A DNA stretch of 42,200 nt, from positions 1-42,200 of the forward strand of contig DAIDHM010000228.1 in assembly GCA_027459705.1 (NCBI GenBank), written 5' to 3'. The notes under the pieces were generated by a model. That model did no database searches and had not been told where the DNA came from. It was given only the letters and a program-made list of their open reading frames with translations. This document shows positions 1 through 7,640 of the stretch, piece after piece; within the stretch, counting starts at the first letter, position 1, and every line of letters begins with the position of its first letter. The position numbers and the translations under genes were made by a program. The stretch comes from Ktedonobacteria bacterium (GTDB lineage Bacteria > Chloroflexota > Ktedonobacteria > Ktedonobacterales > JACDGC01).

Positions 1-717
1 CAGTGTGGGGTTGCGCAACACATAGCCCAGCGCTTGCCATGAAGAACGGAAGAGTGATTCCCGCTTAGCGTCCGATACCACCTCCTGCCCCGGTGTCGCC
101 GGATCATGCATGCCGAAGAGTACCGCGCCACTTGCTACAAAGAGCGAGGCGGTAAAAAGAAAGGTTCCTTCCCCCCCGACCAAGGCAACACCAAAACCCG
201 CCAGCGCCGGACCAACCACCATGGCGATTGCTTGTGTACCACTATCAATGGCATTGGCGCGATCCCAGAGGTGTCGGGGAACGACGATGGGAAAGAGAGT
301 ACGCGTGCCACTGGCACTCAGCGGGCCGGTCAAAGAACTGACGGCGATGATCCCCAGCAGTAACGGAGAGGGCAGATGCCCGATAAGCGCGAGCGTCGCG
401 ATAGTTACCATCGTCGCAGCAGCAACAGTATAATCTACCAGGATCATTCGCAGCCGACGATAGCGATCTAGCAACGCACCGGCGACAGGACTGAAGATGA
501 CGCCAGGCACGATTCCGCAAAAAGTCGCGAGGCCCGCCAGGATGGGTGAATGATAACGCTGCAGGACAAACAGTACGAGCGTTAGTCCCCATAGTGAGTT
601 GGCCGTGCGTGCCAGCAAGGTGCCGATCGCTAACCGGGGAAAGCCTTCCAGATCAAAGAGCGCGCGGTAACTAAATGGAGCGGAATCTTGAGCAAGATCA
701 TGCAATTCAGCGGCCAT
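1..717 (-). CDS. MFS transporter, N-terminal part (cut by window edge)
   Basis: The frame is open from an ATG at 717-715 to the window edge, giving 239 residues of a longer protein. The N-terminus (MAAELHDLAQDSAPFSYRAL) is cytoplasmic and is followed by strongly hydrophobic segments with short basic loops. These include LLDRYRRLR between putative helices, which resembles the basic loop-2/3 motif of major facilitator transporters. The order of segments resembles the MFS_3 / enterobactin-exporter-like branch, so a proton-driven exporter of a small molecule in the cytoplasmic membrane is likely; the substrate cannot be told. An AAGGAGG ribosome binding site lies at 726-732, eight bases before the ATG. 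The upstream gene on the same strand is the FprA-like reductase, but a strong hairpin separates them, so it probably has its own promoter. Confidence 0.85.
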   Translation of the reverse strand, partial: MAAELHDLAQDSAPFSYRALFDLEGFPRLAIGTLLARTANSLWGLTLVLFVLQRYHSPILAGLATFCGIVPGVIFSPVAGALLDRYRRLRMILVDYTVAAATMVTIATLALIGHLPSPLLLGIIAVSSLTGPLSASGTRTLFPIVVPRHLWDRANAIDSGTQAIAMVVGPALAGFGVALVGGEGTFLFTASLFVASGAVLFGMHDPATPGQEVVSDAKRESLFRSSWQALGYVLRNPTL

Positions 718-1018
718 ACAATTTTCCTCCTTCATATGGTATCACGATTGACATACGACAAAGGCAACGGTCATCATCCACAAATCCCTAAATCGGTCAA
801 TTTCCTATTCCGTGCTGAGCTCGCATTTCCAGTCATTAGTCCATCGTTTCGATTGAATCCAGCGCATCAACCAGTCCTGGCGCAGGTAACGGAGAGCGAT
901 ACTGAAAGCTGTCACTACCGCGTGGAAAACAGGAGATAATGAGCACCAGCAATGACAAAGAAGTAGGGGCGAAGCCTTCCATCGCCGTGGAAGGCCCCGC
1001 CCCTACAATCGGGCTCGT
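718..1018. other. Intergenic spacer between FprA-like and MFS genes
   Basis: About 300 bases without a supportable gene. It holds the MFS ribosome binding site at its left end and the stem-loop at 963-1006. A short open frame at 688-939 has no ribosome binding site or protein-like composition. No convincing minus-strand promoter was identified by eye. Confidence 0.6.
963..1006 (-). terminator. 18-bp stem-loop with G.U pairs in minus-strand RNA; terminator or REP-like repeat
   Basis: Arms 963-980 and 989-1006 are complementary over 18 positions around an 8-base loop. The only two non-Watson-Crick positions (972-973 against 997-998) are A/C on the plus strand but become G.U pairs in the minus-strand transcript, so the structure is intact only for RNA running out of the reductase gene. 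It lies 13 bases past that gene's stop. There is no clear U-run after it. The GTAGGGGC...GCCCCTAC ends also resemble dispersed palindromic repeats in environmental genomes. Confidence 0.7.
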
Positions 1019-2428
1019 TTAGCCCCGGATGACCTCGAGCATCTCGGCAACGGTCGTCACTTTAACGCGCGGACGGCCCTGCGCTTTACCACGATCAAGC
1101 TCGTAAGCATCCAGCTTTTTCCAATCCTGTACAGTAACGAAATCGATATGCCGTGATTGCATGAGACTGACGATCGCAGCGGGATCACGATGCGCATCGT
1201 CGATTCCCGCGAGATTCGGCAGATCCGCGAGCATGGATTCGACTGTCGCGACCGAGTCGGGCTTATTGTTGCCGATCAAGCCACTGGGACCGCGCTTGGC
1301 CCAACCCACTACATACTCGGCAGGGTGCACCATAGTCGGTGCATTGTCATCGGCAGTATCCGGATGGATAACCCGACCAGCGATATTACTGATGGTCGCT
1401 GTTTCTTCGTTGAACGGCACACCTTCAATTGGTGTACTGCGATAGCCAATTGAACGGAGCACCATGCCACAGGGAATCACTTCGAATTCACCGGTACCTT
1501 GTGCGCGCTGACTGCCATTGGCGTCTGTCACTAATGCGTTGCGTTCTATGCGAATGCCGGTAATATGCCCATGCTCGCTGAGAATCTCGACAGGCGATGT
1601 CAGGAAACGCATCGTGATGCGGCGCGCCTGCGTGTGTTGGGTCTGGGCGGCATATCCACGCAAGACCTCCATATTCGCGGCAGCGGTCCGATCTTCTTCT
1701 AACAGGGCAGCACTCTGGGGATCGAGCTCAATATTCTGCGCATCTACCAGAACATCCACGCCGGGGATCTTGCCGAACTCTTTGATTTCGGGCGTGGTAA
1801 AGGCCGCCTGCGCCGCGCCACGTCGCCCTAAGAGGACGACCTCGCGGAGTTTGCTGGCGCGGAGCCGTTCCAGTGCATGGTCAGCAATGTCGGTCTTGGC
1901 GAGTTCGTCAGGTGGGGTAACCAGAATGCGGGTCACATCCATCGCGACGTTCCCATTCCCGATCACTACGGCCCGTTCGACATCCAGGTCCAGAGGCAGT
2001 TCACGGTAATCGGGATGTCCATTGTACCAACCTACGAATGCCGTCGCGGGATAGCTATTCGGCAGATCCTCGCCAGGAATATGCATACGGCGGTCGGCCT
2101 GCGCGCCAACCGCATAGATGATTTGATCGTAGTAGGCGACCAGGTCGTGATGGTGGAGATCTACCCCATACGTCACATTGCCGAAGAAGCGGACACGCGG
2201 ATCGCTGAGAATCTTGTCAAATACCCGAATCACAGCTTTGATCGATTGATGATCAGGTGCGACGCCATCACGCACCAATCCAAAAGGTGTTGGGAAACGA
2301 TTGATGAAATCGATCGCGACCGTGAGATCGGCGCGTTTGAGCAATGACTCAGCGGCATAGAAACCTGCCGGGCCTGCCCCAATGATCGCGACGCGCAACG
2401 GCTGCGCCGCCGTGCCCACTTGTGACAT
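1019..2428 (-). CDS. Ferredoxin--NADP+ reductase, FprA/adrenodoxin reductase type
   Basis: The 469-residue product is a soluble FAD enzyme that would move electrons between NADPH and a ferredoxin. The FAD dinucleotide fold is at residues 17-22 (GAGPAG), the NADP-binding turn at 157-164 (GNGNVAMD), and a C-terminal GWAKRGPSGLIGNNKPDS element at about 385-402 matches the family signature GW.KRGP.G.IG.NK. Length fits mycobacterial FprA (about 456). The ATG at 2428 has GAGGAG about eight bases upstream. It is first on the minus strand, divergent from the TPR gene, and followed by a hairpin. No ferredoxin or P450 gene lies beside it, so its partner is unknown. Family identity is firm; the physiological role is inferred. 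Confidence 0.9.
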   Translation of the reverse strand: MSQVGTAAQPLRVAIIGAGPAGFYAAESLLKRADLTVAIDFINRFPTPFGLVRDGVAPDHQSIKAVIRVFDKILSDPRVRFFGNVTYGVDLHHHDLVAYYDQIIYAVGAQADRRMHIPGEDLPNSYPATAFVGWYNGHPDYRELPLDLDVERAVVIGNGNVAMDVTRILVTPPDELAKTDIADHALERLRASKLREVVLLGRRGAAQAAFTTPEIKEFGKIPGVDVLVDAQNIELDPQSAALLEEDRTAAANMEVLRGYAAQTQHTQARRITMRFLTSPVEILSEHGHITGIRIERNALVTDANGSQRAQGTGEFEVIPCGMVLRSIGYRSTPIEGVPFNEETATISNIAGRVIHPDTADDNAPTMVHPAEYVVGWAKRGPSGLIGNNKPDSVATVESMLADLPNLAGIDDAHRDPAAIVSLMQSRHIDFVTVQDWKKLDAYELDRGKAQGRPRVKVTTVAEMLEVIRG

Positions 2429-2900
2429 ATACTATTCTCCTCACCGGCTGTATCGTTATGGTGCAGCAGGTCTGTAGTGAAATGTTGGCGACATGCGCCA
2501 TACAGCATAGATAAAGCCTACTCTAGCCAGCGGATTTTCGCAACTGGACTGTGTGCTGTTTACCCATCGGACCGAACAAAGCGCGGGAAATCACGTCGCA
2601 GTTCCTGGATTGGGCCAGAACACAGCTATGAGACTCGACGGCGAGGATAGTCGTAGACACGAACATCAAAGATTACAATCTCCTGCCCGGGTGATCCAGC
2701 TCGCCGTTCCCTACACAATAAACCAAACATCCCAAGCCACTTGCAACCATTGACGTACTGTGCGAAAATAGCGGCAACGCGAGGGATCGGTCACGCGATG
2801 ACTTCGCAATGGCGAGCACGTGCAAACATCAGCCCACACCACCGTCACCCAACAACACCATAGACGAATGTCGTGGTATAGAGGCATAAGGAGCGACATT
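2429..2900. other. Divergent intergenic region, no gene seen
   Basis: About 470 bases between divergent starts. Short frames at 2553-2753 (plus) and 2711-2914 (minus) lack ribosome binding sites and recognisable protein character. The region must hold promoters for both flanking genes, but I see no pair of convincing -35/-10 boxes. Confidence 0.5.
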
Positions 2901-5096
2901 GTGCCTACCACCATCCCACTACGCGAAATCGTTCACCTGACCGAGCAATTACTCGTGTCACGGCGTCCGAATGATGCGTTGCGGCGATGCGATGTGTTAT
3001 TGGCAGCCAATCCCCACTGGCTGGAGATTAAGCGCATTAAAGCTGAGGCAATGATCGCTCTCAATCAGCCAGTTCCCGCCTTGGAGATCATTGATCATCT
3101 GCTCGCCTGTGATCCCGAGATGGCGCGTGCGTATGTATTGCGCGGATGGATCATGCGGCAACAAAATGATCTTTTGGGGACACTGGCCTGCTTACGACGC
3201 GCCTGTGAATTGGCGTCAAATGATGAAGGGTTGCGCAACAGACATGACGAGTTGGCGGTGAGTCTACATCGCCCCCCATATTCGCCTTCGCATACTGGCC
3301 TGGCGCGCATGTACGTGCGATCCGAACTCTATCAACATGCGGTGCGCGAATGGGATACAGCGTTGCGGGCGAATCCTCACCGTATCGACGCGCAGATCGG
3401 TATCGCCGAAACGTTCTGGTGTATGGGTGAGACGAAGCGCGCCATTCCTATCTGCCTCGCAATTCTGCGAACTTATCCTGATTGCCTCAAACCACTGTTG
3501 CTGGTCGCGGTCGATAATCTGCACCAGGGGCAGCGCGATCGTGCCCAGGCCGCCCTCTTTCACGCCAGTCAGCTCGATCCAGATATGCGCGCCGCCGGCG
3601 AACTTTTCGCAAATCAGGTCGCTGCTGGTGACACTGTTTTAGCCAGTTGGTTGCGTGACGCGGCAAAGGCTGTCTATAATTTATTAGCACCCGTCATCAC
3701 CCCTAACTTTACTCCGCGCGACACGCATCCGCCCGCGCAATCCTCCGCCCAGCCATCTCCGCGTACATATTTAACTGACCCGCTACCGCAAGGCAAGGCA
3801 CCTACCGGGCCACTCTTTGCAACCAACAGACCGAACACTTCCCCATTGGAACCCACCAGCAAATTGCCACCACTAACTCCCCAGTCCATGCTCGGTGCCG
3901 ATCAAGATGGGGACTTCTTCAGTCGGTCACGCACGTCGATGTTGCCTGATGATTTCCAGAGAATCTTTGACGAATCGCGGAACATCCTCTGGCGCGATGA
4001 TCACCAAGCCGAGAATGGGCAATCCACTGACCCTGTCGATACGCACGAGACTACCAGCGAAGCCACAGATCCGCCCGCGAGCAAAGAAGAACTCGACTAT
4101 GTGCGGTGGTTGCAATCGCAAGGGGCACAGGCCATCGAGGAAGATCCTGCCGAGCGATCAGTGATACAGCCTGTCGCGCCACCACCGTTTCTCCTCGACG
4201 CGCTGCGACAATCCGCTTCCCCAGAACAGGGGATCCCCGCTTTACCCCCGGTCATCCCACTGGAAGTTTCCGCGCCTTCCGCTCCCGTGAGCGAACCGCC
4301 GCAACCACTGGTGCATGGCAACATGGAGGAGCGCGCGCCGCTCGTTCCACAGCCACCAACCGCACAGGGTACAACTGCTGAGGGAGAAGCGCACTTGTCA
4401 ACCTCAGTAGCTAGTGAGCGTTGGGCCGAGAGCGAACCAGCAGTACCGGTGGCTTTGCCACCGATGGTGCCACCCCCACGCTCAGACGAAGGGCATGAAG
4501 CCACTCGGCCCCCCCTGCCGGTGGCGGATCCATTGCCCCCGCCTGATCCCGATGTAGCTGCACCGGTCAGCGTCTGGCCAGCTCCCCCCACTACCGTTGA
4601 ACAACAGCCCGCTAACGTATGGCCAGGCGCGCCTGAACCTGATGAACCAGTCCATCCAGCTGCGGCGGCCGCACCTGTGACATCATTACCAGCCGAGCAA
4701 ACACTCACTATCGAAGCGATCGAACAAGGGTTATCGGCGATCGGCTTTGCGCGTCACGAGACAGGACGGTTGGCGACCGTAGCTTCATTGCTGCACGACG
4801 CCGAACCATCGCCTGAAGTTATCGATCCAGATATTCATGTCCGCTTAGCACGCGCGCGGCAGTTACGTCATGCTGGCCAGATGTCCGAGGCATTAGGTGA
4901 ATATCGCACCGCTGTCAAGGCGCAATCCGATGCGTTGCCCGACGTCATCCGCGCGCTGATGGACGCGGCGATTGAACACCCCCAGGAGCCTGAACTCCAA
5001 CGACTGCTGGGAGATGCCCATATTCGTATGGGCAACTATGTTGAGTCTCTAGAAGCCTACAATCGCGCCAGTGCGCTGGGTCAAGAGGGCAGTTGA
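2901..5096 (+). CDS. TPR-domain protein with proline-rich linker
   Basis: I choose the GTG at 2901 (731 residues): AAGGAG at 2888-2893 is well spaced, while the in-frame extension to 2820 has no ribosome binding site and untypical sequence. Residues about 1-245 are helical TPR-like repeats (for example DPEMARAYVLRGWIMRQQND, and NPHRIDAQIGIAETFWCMGE). About 250-600 is a low-complexity Pro/Ala/Glu-rich, probably disordered linker. About 615-731 returns to TPR-like repeats (ELQRLLGDAHIRMGNYVESL). No signal peptide or membrane segment is seen, so it is probably a cytoplasmic scaffold. Its stop TGA overlaps the ATG of the roadblock/LC7 gene by one base, implying translational coupling and a shared complex, possibly regulating a small GTPase. 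The precise function is unknown. Confidence 0.85.
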   Translation: MPTTIPLREIVHLTEQLLVSRRPNDALRRCDVLLAANPHWLEIKRIKAEAMIALNQPVPALEIIDHLLACDPEMARAYVLRGWIMRQQNDLLGTLACLRRACELASNDEGLRNRHDELAVSLHRPPYSPSHTGLARMYVRSELYQHAVREWDTALRANPHRIDAQIGIAETFWCMGETKRAIPICLAILRTYPDCLKPLLLVAVDNLHQGQRDRAQAALFHASQLDPDMRAAGELFANQVAAGDTVLASWLRDAAKAVYNLLAPVITPNFTPRDTHPPAQSSAQPSPRTYLTDPLPQGKAPTGPLFATNRPNTSPLEPTSKLPPLTPQSMLGADQDGDFFSRSRTSMLPDDFQRIFDESRNILWRDDHQAENGQSTDPVDTHETTSEATDPPASKEELDYVRWLQSQGAQAIEEDPAERSVIQPVAPPPFLLDALRQSASPEQGIPALPPVIPLEVSAPSAPVSEPPQPLVHGNMEERAPLVPQPPTAQGTTAEGEAHLSTSVASERWAESEPAVPVALPPMVPPPRSDEGHEATRPPLPVADPLPPPDPDVAAPVSVWPAPPTTVEQQPANVWPGAPEPDEPVHPAAAAAPVTSLPAEQTLTIEAIEQGLSAIGFARHETGRLATVASLLHDAEPSPEVIDPDIHVRLARARQLRHAGQMSEALGEYRTAVKAQSDALPDVIRALMDAAIEHPQEPELQRLLGDAHIRMGNYVESLEAYNRASALGQEGS

Positions 5097-5440
5097 TGGA
5101 GCATTTCTTACGGGGCTTTTTTGAGATCGATGGCGTCACAGGAGCTTTGCTCATCGATAAAGATGGATTGATCATTGCTAGCGCACTCGATCCAGCACGC
5201 GCGGAGATGCATGCCGCGCAGGCCGCCACCGCCTTCGATGGTTGCGCGGCCTATGCGTCCCAGATCTCACCCGGTTCAGCACGTATGGTGACCCTGGAAA
5301 CAGGAACGCATGCCATCCTCATCGCCGCAGCAGCCGATCTGCTCATAGTCGTCGAAACGAGCGCGAATACGCAACTTGGCCACCTGCGTCTGGAAGCCCG
5401 GCGAGTTGCCGCGGCGATCACCAATCATCTACGTGGGTAG
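5096..5440 (+). CDS. Roadblock/LC7 domain protein
   Basis: The 114-residue product is a single roadblock/LC7 domain: an N-terminal helix, the strand-turn element GALLIDKDGLIIAS at about 17-30, a central helix and a C-terminal helix (LGHLRLEARRVAAAITNHLR). Bacterial members such as MglB dimerise and act on Ras-like GTPases or on cell polarity and gliding regulators. The ATG at 5096 shares its A with the TGA stop of the TPR gene; a TTG at 5093 is also possible but the ATG is preferred. No GTPase gene is present in the window, so the partner is either the TPR protein or encoded elsewhere. The stop codon is only about 20 bases before structured RNA copy A. Confidence 0.85.
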   Translation: MEHFLRGFFEIDGVTGALLIDKDGLIIASALDPARAEMHAAQAATAFDGCAAYASQISPGSARMVTLETGTHAILIAAAADLLIVVETSANTQLGHLRLEARRVAAAITNHLRG

Positions 5441-5460
5441 CAGAGTGTACCTTGTACGGA

Positions 5461-5817
5461 TAGCCCGTGAAGCCGCTGTGCCTTTAGACCTTGCGGAGGA
5501 AAGGGCTTGCGCTGGCTTTTGCCAGAGACTACACGCTGGACCGATAGGCAATCGTGTGGTACCCTGATTGGGAAGTCCGGAGAAAACCGAATGGTCCGGC
5601 GCCTAGGCGCAAGCCGAAGCAAGACCATCCTCACGGATCGGTGGGACTTCAAGCATACCTCCTTGCTGTACGGTCGGGCAGACCGGAACAGCCTGGTCTT
5701 GCACCAGGGAAACGCTTGGGGAGAGAGGGGCGGCTGGCATCGGGGTGTGAGTTCCGATGGTAGGCCCACTGGTTGAACCAAGAATCCGCCACGGCTTCAA
5801 CCTGTGCGGAGTGTCAA
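5461..5817 (+). ncRNA. HEARO / IscB-type omega RNA-like structured RNA, copy A, standalone
   Basis: About 355 nt with no credible protein frame, sharing ordered blocks with the minus-strand element at 24778-25103. The shared blocks are a 5' pseudoknot-like element with CCGTGAAGCC and a nested CCGC/GCGG helix (5463-5506), a GAAGTCC/GGACTTC helix (5572-5578 with 5644-5650), the identical 17-mer AGGCGCAAGCCGAAGCA (5605-5621), GAAACGCTTGGGGA (5709-5722), a CATCGG/CCGATG hairpin (5738-5743 with 5754-5759) and a 3' GAACCAAGAATCC hairpin ending GTGTCAA. The end resembles IS200/IS605-type right ends. HEARO RNAs are the guide-carrying omega RNAs of IscB nucleases; there a guide sits 5' of the scaffold, here about 5441-5460. 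No iscB or tnpB is adjacent: ndk follows. A TnpB-type RNA is the alternative. Family call is by eye, not by covariance search. Confidence 0.8.
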
Positions 5818-5855
5818 AGCATACAATAGCAGTAGGCTGGCTTTTGCCACACTCT

Positions 5856-5873
5856 GCTTCCTCATGAGGAAGC
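5856..5873. promoter_or_regulatory. 18-bp perfect palindrome upstream of ndk
   Basis: GCTTCCTC-AT-GAGGAAGC reads the same on both strands and lies 35 bases before the ndk start. It could be an operator or a leader hairpin; there is no T-run, so a terminator is less likely. Confidence 0.45.
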
Positions 5874-5908
5874 AATGTAGACTGCAAATCACGAAGGAGC
5901 ACATTCGC

Positions 5909-6322
5909 ATGCGCGAGCGCACGCTGATTATTGTCAAACCCGATGGCGTGGAGCGGGGCCTCAGTGACCAGATCCTTGAACGGTTTACTGCCAACGGCTT
6001 CACAGTGGTGCAACGTAAAGAGATGACCATCCCGCGTTCCCTGGCAGAGCAACACTACGCTGAGCATGTTAACAAGCCATTCTTTCCCAGTGTGGTCAAT
6101 TATATGACTTCTGGTCCAGTCGTCGTCGCCATTCTGGAAGGTGAGGATGCGGTCGCGCGGGCACGCGCCTTGATGGGTCCAACCGATCCCGCAAAGGCGA
6201 CACCGGGTACGATCCGCGGCGATTTTGGGGAATCCATCGATCGCAACACCATTCATGGGTCAGACTCCGCAGAGTCCGCTCAAAGGGAGATACATCTTTT
6301 CTTTGGTGAGAACCCCAACTGA
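5909..6322 (+). CDS. ndk: Nucleoside diphosphate kinase
   Basis: The 137-residue product transfers the gamma phosphate of ATP to nucleoside diphosphates through a phospho-histidine. It starts RTLIIVKPDGVERGL (with Lys10 of the KPD motif) and carries the active-site block NTIHGSDS with catalytic His116, followed by AESAQREIHLFF. Length is typical of short bacterial Ndk. I choose the ATG at 5909, with AAGGAG at 5894-5899; the in-frame extension to 5804 runs into the 3' end of RNA copy A and is not family-like. The gene sits between RNA copy A and a G.U-containing hairpin at 6331-6360, so it is probably transcribed alone or from read-through of the roadblock unit. Confidence 0.97.
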   Translation: MRERTLIIVKPDGVERGLSDQILERFTANGFTVVQRKEMTIPRSLAEQHYAEHVNKPFFPSVVNYMTSGPVVVAILEGEDAVARARALMGPTDPAKATPGTIRGDFGESIDRNTIHGSDSAESAQREIHLFFGENPN

Positions 6323-6330
6323 TCTCATCG

Positions 6331-6360
6331 CTGGGCGGCGCACGAGGTCACGTCGCCTAG
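6331..6360 (+). terminator. Stem-loop downstream of ndk, between convergent genes
   Basis: CTGGGCGGCG (6331-6340) pairs with CGTCGCCTAG (6351-6360) around a 10-base loop. The two imperfect positions are G.U pairs in plus-strand RNA but A/C in the other strand, so it is tuned to the ndk transcript. It overlaps the stop of the convergent minus-strand gene. There is no long U-run. Confidence 0.6.
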
Positions 6361-6644
6361 CGTTCATTCGCGGGTTGTGAAGATGATTCCGCCTGTGGGG
6401 GGCGCTTGGATTGGTTGGTCTTGCTCTGGACCAGGCGCCAGCAGTGAGTGGGGCTGTGCAAACATTGTTCTTGCTCTTCGTGTGACGTTGGAGGCGTATT
6501 GAGACAACAATACACTTGATAGAGGGGCTCACCCGCACGCGTATCACTATCGGCGGGCCAGCGTACGCGATAATTTGGACATCCCGTACGGTAAGTGCGC
6601 CAATCCAAGCTGGTGCGTGGGTCGTTGCGCAGGCCTTCTGTCAT
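6357..6644 (-). CDS. Small cysteine-rich conserved-looking protein, function unknown
   Basis: With the ATG at 6644 this is 95 residues. An AAGGAG box (in minus-strand sequence) lies 11 bases before this ATG; another in-frame ATG nine bases upstream would be too close to it. The protein has a compact aromatic and cysteine-rich core, CPNYRV (Cys22), YQVYCCLNTPP (Cys46-47), EQCLHSPTHCWR (Cys61, Cys68), then a polar Gln/Ser/Lys tail. The spaced cysteines suggest metal binding or a small disulfide fold; there is no signal peptide. I do not recognise a named family. It is convergent with ndk and divergent from the CPBP gene. Protein-like composition and a good ribosome binding site support it as real, with moderate certainty. 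Confidence 0.6.
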   Translation of the reverse strand: MTEGLRNDPRTSLDWRTYRTGCPNYRVRWPADSDTRAGEPLYQVYCCLNTPPTSHEEQEQCLHSPTHCWRLVQSKTNQSKRPPQAESSSQPANER

Positions 6645-6824
6645 GATTGTCATAGCTCCTTGATCGGCCAACATCACTGTCGGCGTCGTAGCAATCCCCA
6701 CCTGGATAACGACCTGAACACCGATAAGCGTATTATAACACAACTTATAGCAAGGCATCGCGTACCGAACGGCTCGTTAGATGGGCTGTTCGCTTCATGT
6801 CGCAGACAGAAAGCGATCGACAAC

Positions 6825-7625
6825 ATGCAACCACCACGCGTATCCCCGCCTGCTGGGGAGCTTCCTCCGTCACCAGTCGTGGAGAGTGAACCAGATATTG
6901 CACTATGGACGTGGCGTGATACTCTGGTGGGCACGCTGGCGACCCTCGTCCCCTTAGTGCTGCTGAATCTACTCTTGAGCGGCACGAACGGGGGCGCCGC
7001 GACACAGGTGCAGCAATTGAACGCATTCCAGGACACCATCGCCGCAATTGTGCAATTTGTCTTCACGACAGCATTGGAAGCTGTTTTTCTGATTGCTCCG
7101 CTCATCTATGCCCTACGTCGGCATGGACAATCAAGGCTACGGAGCTTAGGATTTCGACCGACGAATGCTTGGATGTCGTTGATACAGGTCGTCATGGCCA
7201 TGGTAGTCACACTGGTCTTCGGATATCTTTATACCTTGATCGCGCAAAAGTTGACTGGCATGGCCCCAACCACAAACCTGGATCAGCTATTGAAAGAAGT
7301 ACGCCTCGCACCGCGAACTATTCTGGCATCGGGTATCGTCGCGACGCTCTTTGCGCCAATTTTTGAAGAAATCTTCTTTCGCGGTTATTTGCTGCAGGGA
7401 TTGCGCCTAGTGCTTTCCGATTTTTGGGCGGTTTTCATTTCCGCGGCAGTCTTTGCAATCGTCCATCTGAGTCCTGGTTCGACAATCCTCCTCTTCATCC
7501 TGGGACTGATCCTCGGATACCTGCGAGTCACCACGCGCTCTCTCTGGCCAGGAATAGCTTTGCATGCACTGAACAACGCGCTGGGCCTGGTACAGATCAT
7601 CCTGCTCATCGCATCATCTCATTAA
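6825..7625 (+). CDS. CPBP family intramembrane glutamic protease
   Basis: The 266-residue product is a polytopic membrane protein with the three ABI/CPBP motifs: EEIFFRG at 181-187 (Glu181-Glu182 and Arg186), FAIVHLS with His214, and ALHALNNAL with His247 and Asn251. These residues form the metal-independent active site of Rce1-type intramembrane proteases. A 30-residue proline-rich cytoplasmic tail precedes the first helix. I use the ATG at 6825 because the protein character begins there; the frame stays open upstream to 6516 but that part looks untranslated, and the ribosome binding site is weak. A HAD phosphatase gene follows after 15 bases, so the two are probably cotranscribed. Substrate unknown; bacterial members process peptides or maturation partners. 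Confidence 0.88.
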   Translation: MQPPRVSPPAGELPPSPVVESEPDIALWTWRDTLVGTLATLVPLVLLNLLLSGTNGGAATQVQQLNAFQDTIAAIVQFVFTTALEAVFLIAPLIYALRRHGQSRLRSLGFRPTNAWMSLIQVVMAMVVTLVFGYLYTLIAQKLTGMAPTTNLDQLLKEVRLAPRTILASGIVATLFAPIFEEIFFRGYLLQGLRLVLSDFWAVFISAAVFAIVHLSPGSTILLFILGLILGYLRVTTRSLWPGIALHALNNALGLVQIILLIASSH

Positions 7626-7640
7626 AGAGGTCGTATTCCA

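Noticed and set aside
245-592. 115-codon minus-strand frame inside the MFS gene
   Set aside because: It is a shifted frame of the transporter gene, which continues unbroken through the region from 717 to the window edge.
4097-4708. 203-codon frame antisense to the TPR gene
   Set aside because: It is the Gly/Ser/Cys-rich shadow of the Pro/Ala-rich linker on the opposite strand.
5507-5776. Open frames of 63-115 codons across RNA copy A on both strands
   Set aside because: They overlap the conserved RNA helices, have no ribosome binding sites and their translations are Arg/Gly/Cys-rich without protein-like pattern; copy B does not keep the same frames.
5603-6256. 217-codon minus-strand frame across RNA copy A and ndk
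   Set aside because: Antisense to a clear ndk gene; no family-like pattern or ribosome binding site.
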